Source: JAWKWH01 sp963669455
GTDB taxonomy: Bacteria > Pseudomonadota > Alphaproteobacteria > Rhizobiales > Rhizobiaceae
Reading direction: 5' to 3'
DNA length: 64,000 bases
NCBI GenBank assembly: GCA_963669455.1
Contig: OY770026.1
Location: 1,798,001 to 1,862,000, forward strand
A program made the position numbers and the translations under genes. Positions 50,737-60,664 of the stretch are shown piece by piece. Each line of letters opens with the position of its first letter. The stretch's first letter is position 1. The notes under the pieces are model-generated. The model saw nothing but the letters and a program-made list of their open reading frames with translations. It searched no databases and had not been told where the DNA came from.

Positions 50737-51864
50737 ATGCAGTTTTCTCCACAACAGGATGATGCGCTGAAGGCGGTATCACGCTGGCTGAAAGCCGGTG
50801 ACAGCCAGATTTTCCGGCTGTTTGGCTATGCTGGCACGGGCAAGACCACGCTGGCGCGTCATTTTGCGGAGGATGTCGATGGCGATGTCCAGTTTGCCGC
50901 CTTTACCGGCAAGGCAGCCCAGGTGCTGCGGTCGCGCGGCGCTGCCAATGCGCGGACCATTCATTCGCTGATCTACCGGCCCCGCGGCGAGGAGGCGGTT
51001 GAGGATGAAACTACCGGCAAGACATCGATATCGCCAACATTTTCGCTGAACAGATCGAGCCCGGTGGCGAAAGCCAAGCTGATCATCATCGATGAATGCT
51101 CTATGGTTGATGAGGATCTCGGCCGCGACCTGCAATCATTTGGTACGCCGATCCTGGTGCTGGGCGATCCGGGTCAGCTACCGCCGATTTCGGGCGGCGG
51201 CTATTTTACCGAGCACGAGCCGGATATTCTCCTGACCGAAATCCACCGGCAGGCGCGCGACAATCCGATTATCCAACTGGCGCTTGATGTGCGCGAGGGG
51301 CGCGAATTCATGCAGGGCGATTTTGGCGCGGCACAGGTGATCGGTAAGGCGGATGTCAACAGTGACCTTGTGCTGGCCGCCGACCAGGTGCTTGTCGGCA
51401 CCAACCGGACGCGGCGGCGCTATAATCGCCGGTTGCGGGAACTAAAGGAGTTCACACTGCCGACGCCGCAATCGGGCGACAAGCTTGTGTGTTTGCGCAA
51501 TGACCCCTCGAAGGGTCTGCTCAACGGTTCGCTGTGGCGCGTGATGACGGCGTCAAAGGAAACGACCAAACCCGGCATTAATCTGCTCGTCTCGCCTGAG
51601 GAGGAGGACCCCGATCGCGGTGTTGCCAAGATCAAACTGCTCAAGGCCGCATTCGAGGACGATGAAGCCGATATACCGTGGTCGACGAAAAAACGGTTTG
51701 ATGATTTCGACTATGGCTACGCGCTGACGGTGCACAAGGCGCAAGGGTCGCAATGGGACAGCGTTGTTCTGTTCGACGAGAGTTACGCGTTTCGCGATAT
51801 GCGCCAACGCTGGCTTTATACGGCGATCACCCGAGCGGCAGAACGGCTGACGATTGTAAGGTAG
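50737..51864 (+). CDS. RecD-like SF1B helicase/ATPase
   Basis: A 375-aa protein with an AAA_30-type ATPase part: Walker A GYAGTGKTTLARHF near residue 32, Walker B LIIIDECSMVDEDL near 114 and GDPGQLPPISGGGY, then a C-terminal UvrD_C_2 segment (GYALTVHKAQGSQWDSVVLF, LYTAITRAAERLTIV). It lacks the large N-terminal domain of RecD2, so it is a short stand-alone member. Role probably in DNA repair or recombination; the exact substrate is unknown. Confidence 0.88.
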   Translation: MQFSPQQDDALKAVSRWLKAGDSQIFRLFGYAGTGKTTLARHFAEDVDGDVQFAAFTGKAAQVLRSRGAANARTIHSLIYRPRGEEAVEDETTGKTSISPTFSLNRSSPVAKAKLIIIDECSMVDEDLGRDLQSFGTPILVLGDPGQLPPISGGGYFTEHEPDILLTEIHRQARDNPIIQLALDVREGREFMQGDFGAAQVIGKADVNSDLVLAADQVLVGTNRTRRRYNRRLRELKEFTLPTPQSGDKLVCLRNDPSKGLLNGSLWRVMTASKETTKPGINLLVSPEEEDPDRGVAKIKLLKAAFEDDEADIPWSTKKRFDDFDYGYALTVHKAQGSQWDSVVLFDESYAFRDMRQRWLYTAITRAAERLTIVR

Positions 51865-52116
51865 CGCGGGCGCAGGCTGATGTCGAACTGCCGCAGCTGT
51901 CAGAAAAGCATAATTCAAACGTAAATGTTGTTTCCCCTTACCGAAAGTCAGGCTTTTTTTACTCTTGTTCGTATAAATTTAACCAGGATTTCTAAGGTGG
52001 GTGACGGCTTCGTAGAATTCGGGAATGTGTCCAACATCATTATCCCCGGTCTACGTGCGTAACTGCGAAAGCAAATCGAACGCGCCGGGCAATGATTCGG
52101 AAGACGGGACTGTGAA

Positions 52117-54711
52117 ATGATACGATCTGCCGACATCAGATTTGACGACTTCTTTATGAAGGTGTTCAACAGTGGGCCTGCCTGTGTTTTCATGTGGGAA
52201 AACATCACCGGCGAATGGCCGGTTGTCAGGGTCACGCCTAATGTTGAACGTATCACCGGCTGGACCGTCGCCGAATTTGTGGGCGGTGTAATACAATATG
52301 CAGACCTTATTCATCCAGACGATGTAGAACGGGTCGGGGCGGAAGAAGATGCCTGGAAAAAAGAAAACAAACTGACCGGCAATCACATGGATTACCGGAT
52401 TATCGATAAATCCGGCAAGACGCGATATGTCTCCGAATATACGCAAAATGTGTGCGGGCGCGATGGCGAAATCACCCATTTGATCGGCTATATTGTCGAT
52501 GCCACGGATCAGCGGCATATGGAGGAGGCGCGAGACCGAGCCGAAGCAGTAAGCAATGAGCTTGAAAGCAAATTGCGTATTTTGGATATCTCGGAAGCTG
52601 GAATTATGACGTTCAAGGATGACGTTATCCTTTATACAAACACCACCTTTACGAGCAAAATCGAGGTGCCGGTGGAGTTGGTCCAGCCCGGGTGCCTGCA
52701 CAGCGAGGTCAAACGCTATTGCGGTGAACGCGGTGATTTCGGGGAAGGGGTGAGCGGTCAGGACATTATCGAAGCCGGGCAAAAACATTATGAGTCCGGC
52801 GAGAAATTCACCACAATTCGAACGACGCCGAGCGGCCGCATTATCAGGACGGAAACCGTTCCTGACGACAGCGGTGTGCGGGTATCGATATGCAGCGACA
52901 TCACCGAACTGGTCGAGGCGCAAAGCAAGGCCGAAACAGCCGAGCGCGCAAAGAGTGAATTTCTGGCCAATATGAGCCACGAGATCCGCACGCCGATGAA
53001 CGGTGTGATGGGAATGGCGGAACTTTTGTCGAAGACCGATCTCGATACAAAACAAGCAATGTTTACCGACATCATCGTCAAATCCGGCAATTCGCTACTT
53101 ACGATCATCAACGATATTCTCGACTTTTCCAAGATTGATGCTGGCCAGATGGAGCTCGATCCGGCGCCGTTTCGGCTTGCCGAGGCGGTTGAGGATGTGG
53201 CAGCGCTGGTCTCCACAAAAGTGACGGAAAAAGACATTGAACTGGTGGTGCGAGTGCAGCCTGATCTGCCCGATATGTATATCGGCGATGTCGGACGATT
53301 GCGCCAGATCACTACCAATCTGATGGGCAATGCGGTCAAATTCACCGAGCATGGCCATGTCATGATCGAGGTGACAGGCGAAACGATGACGCTTGATGCC
53401 GCGCCCGATTCAGATGGCGATCAACAACAGGCAGAAATATCCAAACTGCATTTCCGCATAGAAGATACCGGCATCGGTATCCCGGAAGATAAACTGTCCC
53501 ATGTGTTCGACAAATTCTCCCAGGTGGACAGTTCGGCTACCCGCAAGCATGAGGGTACCGGACTTGGCCTTTCAATCTCATCGGCGCTGGTCGGTCTGAT
53601 GGATGGTGAGATCGGCGCGGAAAGCGTGGAAGGCGAGGGCTCGACCTTCTGGTTCACGATCACACTTCCGACATATGTCGGCGGTGAGCGCAAGAAGGCG
53701 GCTCCGGTCGATGTTACCGGTTCAAAAATCCTCATCATCGACGACAATCGTATCAACCGCTCGATCCTGAAGGAGCAGACGGCATCGTGGAACTTTGATG
53801 CTGCCGCTTGTGTCTCGGGTGAGGAGGGGATTGCCGTCTTGAAGGGGGCTGCATCGCAGGGTATCAACATCGATCTGGTTATTCTGGACTACCACATGCC
53901 GGACATGAATGGCGGTGACGTCGCACGCGCGATGCGGGCCGATCCAGACATGGTGGACGTGCCGGTGCTAATGTTGACCTCCGTTGATCAGACCGCGGAG
54001 GGCAGGTTTTTCTCCTCTTTCGATATCCAGGGACATTTGACCAAACCGGCGCGGTCGTCGGCTCTGCTTGAGATGATCGTCGGCATTTTGCAAGAAACGC
54101 GCGCTGGACACCTTTGCGCCGCGGCTGCGGAAAATCAGACAGGAACGGCAAATGCGATGACTGAAAGCGCGCCGGCAAGAGGCGCAGCAGACGGTGAAGT
54201 GTCTGCGCGGGATAAAACCGGCGATGTGCCGGCAGATCAGGCCGATGGTGCAGTTTGCGCCACCGAAGCGAGCCCGGCCGAAACAGGCGGTGACCTGGAA
54301 CCTGCCGCCGCCGCCGGGGACAACACAATTCTCGTTTGCGAGGACAATGAGGTCAATCAGATCGTGTTTAGGCAGATATTGCAGGAAACGGGTCACACTT
54401 TCCACATTGCCAACAATGGCGAGGAGGGTGTTGAGTGTTACCGCCAGATGATGCCCCACCTCATCTTGATGGATGTCTCCATGCCAAAGATGAACGGGCA
54501 TGATGCGACGCGCGCCATTCGAAAGATCGAGCAGGAGACAGGCGTCCACACGCCCATCATCGGGGTTACCGCCCATGCGATCAAGGGTGACAAGGAAATG
54601 TGCTTTGAGGCCGGCATGGACGACTATCTGTCAAAACCCATCTCGCCTGACAAGCTGGAAGAAAAAATCGCAAAATGGATTGAAAAGGGCACAAGTGTCA
54701 AAACCGCGTGA
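52117..54711 (+). CDS. Hybrid sensor histidine kinase with two receiver domains
   Basis: An 864-aa soluble kinase. Domains: PAS (about residues 15-140, VTPNVERITGWTVAEF), a second PAS-like region (about 160-270), HisKA with phospho-His near 288 (MSHEIRTPMNGVMGMAE), HATPase (GTGLGLSISSALV), a receiver with the acceptor Asp near 590 (VILDYHMPDM) and a second receiver with Asp near 785 (LILMDVSMPKMNG). No membrane helix, so the signal is internal. No histidine phosphotransferase or partner regulator is next to it. An Ala/Glu-rich linker separates the two receivers. Confidence 0.94.
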   Translation: MIRSADIRFDDFFMKVFNSGPACVFMWENITGEWPVVRVTPNVERITGWTVAEFVGGVIQYADLIHPDDVERVGAEEDAWKKENKLTGNHMDYRIIDKSGKTRYVSEYTQNVCGRDGEITHLIGYIVDATDQRHMEEARDRAEAVSNELESKLRILDISEAGIMTFKDDVILYTNTTFTSKIEVPVELVQPGCLHSEVKRYCGERGDFGEGVSGQDIIEAGQKHYESGEKFTTIRTTPSGRIIRTETVPDDSGVRVSICSDITELVEAQSKAETAERAKSEFLANMSHEIRTPMNGVMGMAELLSKTDLDTKQAMFTDIIVKSGNSLLTIINDILDFSKIDAGQMELDPAPFRLAEAVEDVAALVSTKVTEKDIELVVRVQPDLPDMYIGDVGRLRQITTNLMGNAVKFTEHGHVMIEVTGETMTLDAAPDSDGDQQQAEISKLHFRIEDTGIGIPEDKLSHVFDKFSQVDSSATRKHEGTGLGLSISSALVGLMDGEIGAESVEGEGSTFWFTITLPTYVGGERKKAAPVDVTGSKILIIDDNRINRSILKEQTASWNFDAAACVSGEEGIAVLKGAASQGINIDLVILDYHMPDMNGGDVARAMRADPDMVDVPVLMLTSVDQTAEGRFFSSFDIQGHLTKPARSSALLEMIVGILQETRAGHLCAAAAENQTGTANAMTESAPARGAADGEVSARDKTGDVPADQADGAVCATEASPAETGGDLEPAAAAGDNTILVCEDNEVNQIVFRQILQETGHTFHIANNGEEGVECYRQMMPHLILMDVSMPKMNGHDATRAIRKIEQETGVHTPIIGVTAHAIKGDKEMCFEAGMDDYLSKPISPDKLEEKIAKWIEKGTSVKTA

Positions 54712-54796
54712 AGCTGGCTCAGGCAATTTTTCTTGTCTGGCGCGACGTCTTGCTGATACCTGACTGGGTCATGAACTCACAAACAGGGTTGTAATT

Positions 54797-55567
54797 ATGG
54801 CGACGGCACTGTCGGTCAATCTAAATGCGGTTGCGATGCTGAGAAATCGCCGCGATCTGCCATGGCCGAGCGTTACCGGCCTTGGCCGCATCGCGCTTGG
54901 TGCTGGCGCGCATGGTCTTACCGTGCATCCGCGACCTGATCAAAGACATATCCGGTTTTCAGATCTGCCCGGTCTGAGGGCACTGATCGACGATGAGTTC
55001 CCGCATGCGGAATTCAATATTGAGGGCTATCCGAGCGAGGAATTTCTGGCACTTGTCGAGCAAAGCGAACCGGAACAGGTGACGCTCGTGCCGGATGAGC
55101 CGGGACAGGCGACGTCGGATCATGGCTGGGATTTTAGCGGACAGGGCAATTTTTTGCGGTCGGTCGTGCAGCGGCTGAAATCGAACGGGATGCGGGTGTC
55201 GCTGTTTTGCGATCCCGATGCCGGTGCAGCCGGAATTGAGGCGGCAGATAAGACGGGCTGTGATCGCGTGGAACTTTATACCGGGCCCTATGGCGCCTGT
55301 TTCGACGATGCCGATGCAGCCGAAAGGCAAATTGCGGTTTTGGGCGAAACGGCCGATGCGGCACGGGCTGTGGGGCTTGCCGTCAATGCGGGTCACGATT
55401 TGACCGTCGCCAATCTGCCGACACTGGTTTCACGAATCCCTGATCTTGCCGAAGTGTCGATAGGACATGGTCTGAGCGCCGACGCGCTTGAATTTGGCAT
55501 GGCCGAAAGCGTGAGGCGGTTTTTGGGCTCCCTGGGATACGATCTTGGTCAGGGCGCTATTTCGTAA
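54797..55567 (+). CDS. pdxJ: Pyridoxine 5'-phosphate synthase
   Basis: A 256-aa TIM-barrel enzyme that condenses 1-deoxyxylulose 5-phosphate with 3-amino-1-hydroxyacetone phosphate to make pyridoxine phosphate. Features: VNLNAVAMLRNRR at the start, AHGLTVHPRPDQRHIRF (active-site His), VTLVPDEPGQATSDHGWDF, CDRVELYTGPYG, and AVNAGHDLTVANL. It ends 11 bases inside the convergent neighbour. Confidence 0.96.
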   Translation: MATALSVNLNAVAMLRNRRDLPWPSVTGLGRIALGAGAHGLTVHPRPDQRHIRFSDLPGLRALIDDEFPHAEFNIEGYPSEEFLALVEQSEPEQVTLVPDEPGQATSDHGWDFSGQGNFLRSVVQRLKSNGMRVSLFCDPDAGAAGIEAADKTGCDRVELYTGPYGACFDDADAAERQIAVLGETADAARAVGLAVNAGHDLTVANLPTLVSRIPDLAEVSIGHGLSADALEFGMAESVRRFLGSLGYDLGQGAIS

Positions 55568-56075
55568 ACTGGATTTTTCCGGAAATGAACTTGCCCCCGG
55601 CGGGGTTTGGCGCTCTGGTTGTCAGGCTGTATCCGCCGCTGGCCGGTTTGAGGACCATCCACAGCGTTCTGCTTTCACCGGTCTGTCGATCAGCGCTGAC
55701 GATTGTCAAATTCAACCCGTTGTCCGTTTTGCGGCCGGACACACTGGCCGCCGAACCGCTGGCAACATCCGTCCAGGTACCCTTGATGCGGCCGTTTGTC
55801 GGATCAAGGGTCAAGCGGCCATCGACAGCCAACTTGCTGCCGGGGACTGCGCAAGCGCCCGTTTGCACAAGCGATAGCCTGTCATCTGAGAGATTGCCGG
55901 TGATCCGGCAGCGTACGGTTTCTGCCTCGGCATCAACTGTCCGGTACAATGTTCCGCTGCCCTTGAACATGCCTGCAAACGGTTCAAGACCCTGATCAGC
56001 CGACAGTGCCGGGCTGTTTGCAAAGAGCATCGAGTGGAGGGGAAGGAGTATCAGAACTAAGATGCGCCGGTTCAT
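55557..56075 (-). CDS. Secreted protein of unknown function, coupled to the RND exporter
   Basis: A 172-aa protein with a signal peptide (ILVLILLPLHSMLFANSPALSA) and a beta-rich mature domain that I do not recognise, with several TGTW-, GRL- and GNL-like turns. Its ATG overlaps the RND exporter stop by 4 bases (ATGA), so the two are translated together. It may be a periplasmic accessory to the exporter. The 3' end overlaps pdxJ by 11 bases. Confidence 0.75.
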   Translation of the reverse strand: MNRRILVLILLPLHSMLFANSPALSADQGLEPFAGMFKGSGTLYRTVDAEAETVRCRITGNLSDDRLSLVQTGACAVPGSKLAVDGRLTLDPTNGRIKGTWTDVASGSAASVSGRKTDNGLNLTIVSADRQTGESRTLWMVLKPASGGYSLTTRAPNPAGGKFISGKIQFTK

Positions 56076-58513
56076 GTCAATTGGTGCCCCCTGCGCCAGC
56101 GGCGGGTTATCATCAGCATGGCCGGCAAAATGATCAGATCCGCCAGAAGTGCAAACACAAGTATCATGATCATCAGGCCGCCGAACAGTCGTACGGTGTA
56201 GAAACTGGACAGGAAAGTAAGCGAAATTCCGGCACCCAACACAAGCGTGGTGGCGCAGAGAACAAATCCGACGCCGGTGATGGCCGACCGGATCGCGGCG
56301 GTTACATCACGTCCGCTATGGCGTTCGAATAGAACCCGGTTGATGACGTGGATCGTATCGTCGATCGCCACCCCGAAGGCGATGGTCATCGCCAGGCCGG
56401 TGGCGATCTTGATTTCGCCGGCGGCCAACACATGCAGGATCAGGCCGGTCAGCAGCACCGGCGTGAGATTGGCCAACGCGATTGCCGGGATGAGTGCTGC
56501 CGACCTGAAGGCAAGTGCTACCAGGAATATCGAGGTGACTGCCGCAGCGATGATCGAGATGTTCATCTTGACGATCATGCGTTCGGCATCGTGACGGGCA
56601 AGGGCCGGTGTTCCGGTCACCACGCTCGCTCCTGCATCGCGAACCGCTGCCTCAAGCTGATCGTAGCGCGCAAGGTGCTGCTTTGAGCGGGCCGGATCGC
56701 CGACGAGCGCGCTTAGGGTGATGAATTTGCTGCCTGGTTTGCCGAATCTCGATGTGACCGCCGGCGGCAACTCGTCCAGCGTTTCTACGGCTAGCGGCTG
56801 GTCCGGCTTTTTCAGCGCGCGCGCCATCGTCAGGGGCGAAAAAACGGCGTTGTGGCCGAGCACGGTTTCGGCCGCCTTGTGGACCGCAACGATTTTTTGC
56901 CAGCCCTCGTTACTTGTCATCATCTGCCGTGGCTCACCCGGCAGCCTGATCCACAGATTGAAAAGGCCGCCGAAGCGGTCTTCGGCGCGCAGGCTTGTTT
57001 CCAATACGGCACTGCCTCTTGGAATGTTGTCATAGGTCGAAAAGCGCGGGGTGGTAAAAATGTGCCCGGCGATTCCGGCAGCAAGCAGTATGATCGCTGC
57101 GCCGATGATTGCTCTCCGGTTTGGTTTAATGGAAGCCGACAGACGCCCAAGCAGGGATGCGGAGCTGCTTTGTGAAGGGCGGTAGGTGCCGATATCGCGT
57201 TGGCGTATCATAAATCTTGCCGCCAGCGGAAATACGCTGATGATGGCAAGGAACGAAATCACCGCGGCGGCAGCGCCAAACCAGGCCAGTTCCGCCAATG
57301 CGCCGTAACCGGTGAGCGACAGGGATGCGAATGCGGCGGCAGTGGTCAGCGATGTCAGTGCGCAGGCCGGGCCGATGCGTCTGATCGTGCTGGCGATGGC
57401 CGCCGGCACCTTATCGTTATCAATGCTGACATGTTCGCGCAGACCATGAACCAGATGCATGGAATTTGTGAATGCAATGACGATAATCAAAACCGGTATG
57501 ATGTTGGTGATCACCGAGATCGTGTGTCCTGCCAGGCCGGCCGCCCCCATGGTCCAGATCACCGCAAACGATCCGGATAATAGCAACAGTGCGGTGATAC
57601 GGATGTTTCGAAATATTGCCAGCGCGACAAGCATCGCTACCAACGAACCCGCCGCATTGAAGGTGATCTGGTCGTTCAAAATCGCATCGGCGATCTCAAA
57701 ACGCGTCTTTTGCATGCCGAGCACCGAAACGGTGATGCCGTCTGCCGTGTAGTCTGCCGTAAGCTGGTCCAGGGTCTTGATGAATTTACGCTGTGCTTTT
57801 GCATCGCGGTCGGCGATCGTTTGAATGACGACGAACATCATTGCCTTGCGGTCGGGCGAAAGCGCCCGATTTAACCCCAACGGGCTGGCGTCGATACGGG
57901 CGAAAATCTCCGGCAATGCAGTGTCGGTGAAGGAATCTGGAAACAGGGCAGGGCCTGGCTCGCCCTGTTTTGACAATTCACGCAGCGAAAAGGCCGATAG
58001 AACCTGTTCGACGCCATCGGCAAATTCCAGATCGAAGTGCATTTCACGAAGAGTTCTCAACCGCCCCGCGTCGAAAGGCTGGCTGGCCTCGACCAAAATC
58101 ACCGCATCATTTGAAACCCCATCGTGATCGTTCAAAAGCTCGGTAAAATGACGGTAGGAATCGCTGCCGGAACGAAATGCATAGATGACATCATCGTCAA
58201 ATCGAAGCTGGCTGATGCCGGCCAGCGCGATGAAGGTGACGATCAGGATGAAGACGGCCGCCCGGCGGGGCCAATGAAGGGCAAGCAGCCCAATCTTTTC
58301 CAGCCCGAAGCCGATATGTCGCATACGGTTCTTTCGCCCCGGGGCATAAAATCGTGTCAGTATTTGGCTGCTCCACGCCAACAAGTCAATCAACCGGGGC
58401 CGGCCTGTCTCAGGCGCGGGAAAACTGTGCTTGCCAGAGGTTTCAACATCGGTATGGCCGGGGTGGGTTTGAGATGACGAGCCCCGCTTGATTTTCACGC
58501 TGGAATGATCCAT
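56072..58513 (-). CDS. RND/MMPL superfamily exporter
   Basis: An 813-aa protein with the two-repeat RND plan: a helix (residues about 85-105), a large periplasmic domain, six helices with a sterol-sensing-like pattern (VITNIIPVLIIVIAFTNSMH), then the same again, ending at GLAMTIAFGVAIDDTIHVINR and IILPAMLMI. Related proteins move hydrophobic molecules such as lipids or polyketides. The first 60 residues are polar and not conserved, so the true start may be M64 (58324). A TetR operator covers the promoter, and the divergent tetR gene is the likely regulator. Confidence 0.88.
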   Translation of the reverse strand: MDHSSVKIKRGSSSQTHPGHTDVETSGKHSFPAPETGRPRLIDLLAWSSQILTRFYAPGRKNRMRHIGFGLEKIGLLALHWPRRAAVFILIVTFIALAGISQLRFDDDVIYAFRSGSDSYRHFTELLNDHDGVSNDAVILVEASQPFDAGRLRTLREMHFDLEFADGVEQVLSAFSLRELSKQGEPGPALFPDSFTDTALPEIFARIDASPLGLNRALSPDRKAMMFVVIQTIADRDAKAQRKFIKTLDQLTADYTADGITVSVLGMQKTRFEIADAILNDQITFNAAGSLVAMLVALAIFRNIRITALLLLSGSFAVIWTMGAAGLAGHTISVITNIIPVLIIVIAFTNSMHLVHGLREHVSIDNDKVPAAIASTIRRIGPACALTSLTTAAAFASLSLTGYGALAELAWFGAAAAVISFLAIISVFPLAARFMIRQRDIGTYRPSQSSSASLLGRLSASIKPNRRAIIGAAIILLAAGIAGHIFTTPRFSTYDNIPRGSAVLETSLRAEDRFGGLFNLWIRLPGEPRQMMTSNEGWQKIVAVHKAAETVLGHNAVFSPLTMARALKKPDQPLAVETLDELPPAVTSRFGKPGSKFITLSALVGDPARSKQHLARYDQLEAAVRDAGASVVTGTPALARHDAERMIVKMNISIIAAAVTSIFLVALAFRSAALIPAIALANLTPVLLTGLILHVLAAGEIKIATGLAMTIAFGVAIDDTIHVINRVLFERHSGRDVTAAIRSAITGVGFVLCATTLVLGAGISLTFLSSFYTVRLFGGLMIMILVFALLADLIILPAMLMITRRWRRGHQLT

Positions 58514-58517
58514 TAAT

Positions 58518-58544
58518 GGCCGTACCGTACGTTACGGTACGGCC
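58518..58544. promoter_or_regulatory. Perfect 27-bp operator between the RND exporter gene and tetR
   Basis: GGCCGTACCGTA and TACGGTACGGCC form perfect 12-bp arms around a CGT centre. It begins 5 bases from the annotated RND start codon, so repression by the adjacent TetR is strongly suggested, and translation of RND may in fact begin further in. Confidence 0.85.
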
Positions 58545-58580
58545 AGCTGGCTTGTTGCCGGCAGCGATGGAGCAATCGAC

Positions 58581-59291
58581 ATGGCAACGGCGCCACAGAC
58601 AGATATGCCTGCTGCGGAGACGCGTGGAGAGGGCTTTTCCAAGCGGCAATGCGAGGTGCTCGATGCTGCTCTGGAATTGCTTGTTTCGGGCGATGACCGG
58701 CTGAGCATGAGTGCGATTGCCCGGGCTGCCAGTTGCTCCAAGGAAACGCTCTATAACTGGTTTGGCGACAGCGACGGCGTGCTTGCAGCAATCGTCCGCC
58801 GGCAGGCATCCAAGGTGCGCATGCCGACGGAAGCGGGCGACAAGCTTGGTATTGATGAGCTTAGAAACCGTCTTGAGGCTTTTGCCGGCGATTTGCTGAC
58901 GGTGCTTGCCGGTAACATGTCGGTAGCGCTTAACCGGCTGGCGATCAGCCACGCTGGCTCTTCGAAATCGACACTGGGGCTGATTTTGCTGGAAAACGGC
59001 CGCTTTGCGATGGGGCGCCGCCTAAAACCCCTGATTGAGGCCGGCCAGCGTGCCGGGCTTCTGGTTGGCGACAAGGAAGCCGAAATGCTGTTCAGGACGT
59101 TTTTTGGCCTGGTTGTCCGCGACGTTCAGATCAGGCTTTTGCTCGGCGAAAGGCTTGGTGTCGATCAAACGGCAATTGCTCGCGAGGCGGCAGAGGCAAC
59201 CGGCCAGTTTGTCCGGCTATTTTCAACATCAACCTCGAACGCAACATCCAACACAATATCAAACACCGGAGCCCGTATCAGGGCGATATGA
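58581..59291 (+). CDS. TetR/AcrR family transcriptional regulator
   Basis: A 236-aa TetR-family repressor: the HTH is SMSAIARAASCSKETLYNWFGDSDGVLAAIV near residues 42-70, followed by an AefR-like ligand domain (NRLAISHAGSSKSTLG, GRRLKPLIEAGQ). It diverges from the RND exporter gene across the perfect 27-bp palindrome, the classical layout for control of an efflux pump and of itself. The Ser/Thr/Asn-rich C-terminus is unusual and may be a dispensable tail. Confidence 0.92.
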   Translation: MATAPQTDMPAAETRGEGFSKRQCEVLDAALELLVSGDDRLSMSAIARAASCSKETLYNWFGDSDGVLAAIVRRQASKVRMPTEAGDKLGIDELRNRLEAFAGDLLTVLAGNMSVALNRLAISHAGSSKSTLGLILLENGRFAMGRRLKPLIEAGQRAGLLVGDKEAEMLFRTFFGLVVRDVQIRLLLGERLGVDQTAIAREAAEATGQFVRLFSTSTSNATSNTISNTGARIRAI

Positions 59292-59316
59292 TTAACCTCG
59301 GGAAAGGAAAGTACCC

Positions 59317-60336
59317 ATGCGTGTTTATTATGATCGTGATGCCGATCTCAATCTGATCAAGGGCAAGAAGGTTGCCATTATCGGCTATGGCAGCCAGGGC
59401 AGGGCGCATGCGCTCAATCTGAAGGATTCAGGTGCGCAGAACGTCGCCGTGGCGCTTCGGGCCGGTTCGGCGACGGCCAAGAAGGCAGAATCCGACGGGT
59501 TTGAGGTCAAGACGGTGGCGGAAGCCGCCGGCTGGGCCGATCTGATGATGATGGCGGCACCGGATGAATTGCAGGCCGATATCTACAAGGCTGAGATTGC
59601 ACCCAATATTCGCGATGGTGCGGCGATTGCCTTTGCACACGGGCTGAATGTCCACTTCGGACTGATTGAGCCGAAGGATACGGTCGACGTGCTGATGGTT
59701 GCACCGAAGGGACCGGGACACACGGTTCGTGGCGAATACCAGAAAGGCGGCGGTGTGCCTTGTTTGGTCGCCGTGCATCACGATGCGTCGGGTAATGCGC
59801 TTGATCTTGGCCTTTCCTATGCCTGTGGCGTTGGTGGCGGCCGTTCCGGCATCATCGAAACCAACTTCAAGGAAGAGTGCGAGACCGATCTTTTCGGCGA
59901 GCAGGTGGTTTTGTGCGGCGGTCTGGTGGAACTGATCCGCGCCGGTTTCGAAACACTGGTGGAAGCCGGTTATGCGCCGGAAATGGCCTATTTCGAGTGC
60001 CTGCATGAGGTCAAGCTGATCGTCGACCTGATTTATGAGGGCGGTATCGCCAACATGAATTACTCGATCTCGAACACAGCCGAATGGGGCGAATATGTTT
60101 CCGGTCCGCGGATCATCACCGAAGACACCAAGGCGGAGATGAAGCGGGTGCTGAACGATATTCAGACCGGCAAGTTTACCTCTGAATGGATGCAGGAATA
60201 CCGCTCGGGCGCGGCACGCTTTAAAGGTATTCGCCGCAACAACGATGCGCACCAGATCGAGGAAATCGGCGAGAAACTGCGCGGCATGATGCCGTGGATC
60301 GCCTCGAACAAGCTGGTGGATAAGGATAAGAACTAA
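59317..60336 (+). CDS. ilvC: Ketol-acid reductoisomerase (NADP+)
   Basis: A 339-aa class I enzyme that isomerises and reduces acetolactate and acetohydroxybutyrate, the step after IlvIH. NADPH site VAIIGYGSQGRAHALNL, GPGHTVRGEYQKG, acid residues of the Mg site in DLFGEQVVLCGG and FECLHEVKLIVDL. The stop is followed at once by two further tandem copies of its own last codons. It is located about 11 kb from ilvH and is read with the same strand. Confidence 0.97.
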   Translation: MRVYYDRDADLNLIKGKKVAIIGYGSQGRAHALNLKDSGAQNVAVALRAGSATAKKAESDGFEVKTVAEAAGWADLMMMAAPDELQADIYKAEIAPNIRDGAAIAFAHGLNVHFGLIEPKDTVDVLMVAPKGPGHTVRGEYQKGGGVPCLVAVHHDASGNALDLGLSYACGVGGGRSGIIETNFKEECETDLFGEQVVLCGGLVELIRAGFETLVEAGYAPEMAYFECLHEVKLIVDLIYEGGIANMNYSISNTAEWGEYVSGPRIITEDTKAEMKRVLNDIQTGKFTSEWMQEYRSGAARFKGIRRNNDAHQIEEIGEKLRGMMPWIASNKLVDKDKN

Positions 60337-60583
60337 CCGGTGATCCAACGATTTTCTCCTGCGCGTCCTCGCCTTGCTGCGGGCGCGCGGGTGATCGCCT
60401 CGAACAAGCTGGTGGATAAGGACAAGAACTAACCGGCGATCCAACGATTTTTTCTGCGCGTCCTCGCTTTGCTGCGGGCGCGCGGGTGATCACCTCGAAC
60501 AAGCTGGTGGACAAGGATAAGAACTAACCGGCGATCCAACGATTTTCTTCTGCGCGTCCCTACTTTGCTGTGGACGTGCGGGT
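60297..60583 (+). repeat. Three tandem copies of a 95-96-bp unit carrying the ilvC 3' end
   Basis: Units start at 60297, 60393 and 60488. The first includes the last codons and stop of ilvC (IASNKLVDKDKN); the other two repeat those codons with the TAA, then CCGGCGATCCAACGATTTT and a GCGCG-rich hairpin. Copies differ by a few bases and single-base indels, so the duplication is not brand new. No start codon gives the copies independent meaning. Confidence 0.85.
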
Positions 60584-60664
60584 CCGGCCTGTCCCGAACT
60601 GAAACACAAAATTTTGGCACGATTCATGCACCGTTAACCTATCAGTCTATCGAGGAGGTTTGTC

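Noticed and set aside
60297..60583. Possible CRISPR array
   Set aside because: Only three units, no unique spacers; the whole unit including ilvC codons is repeated.
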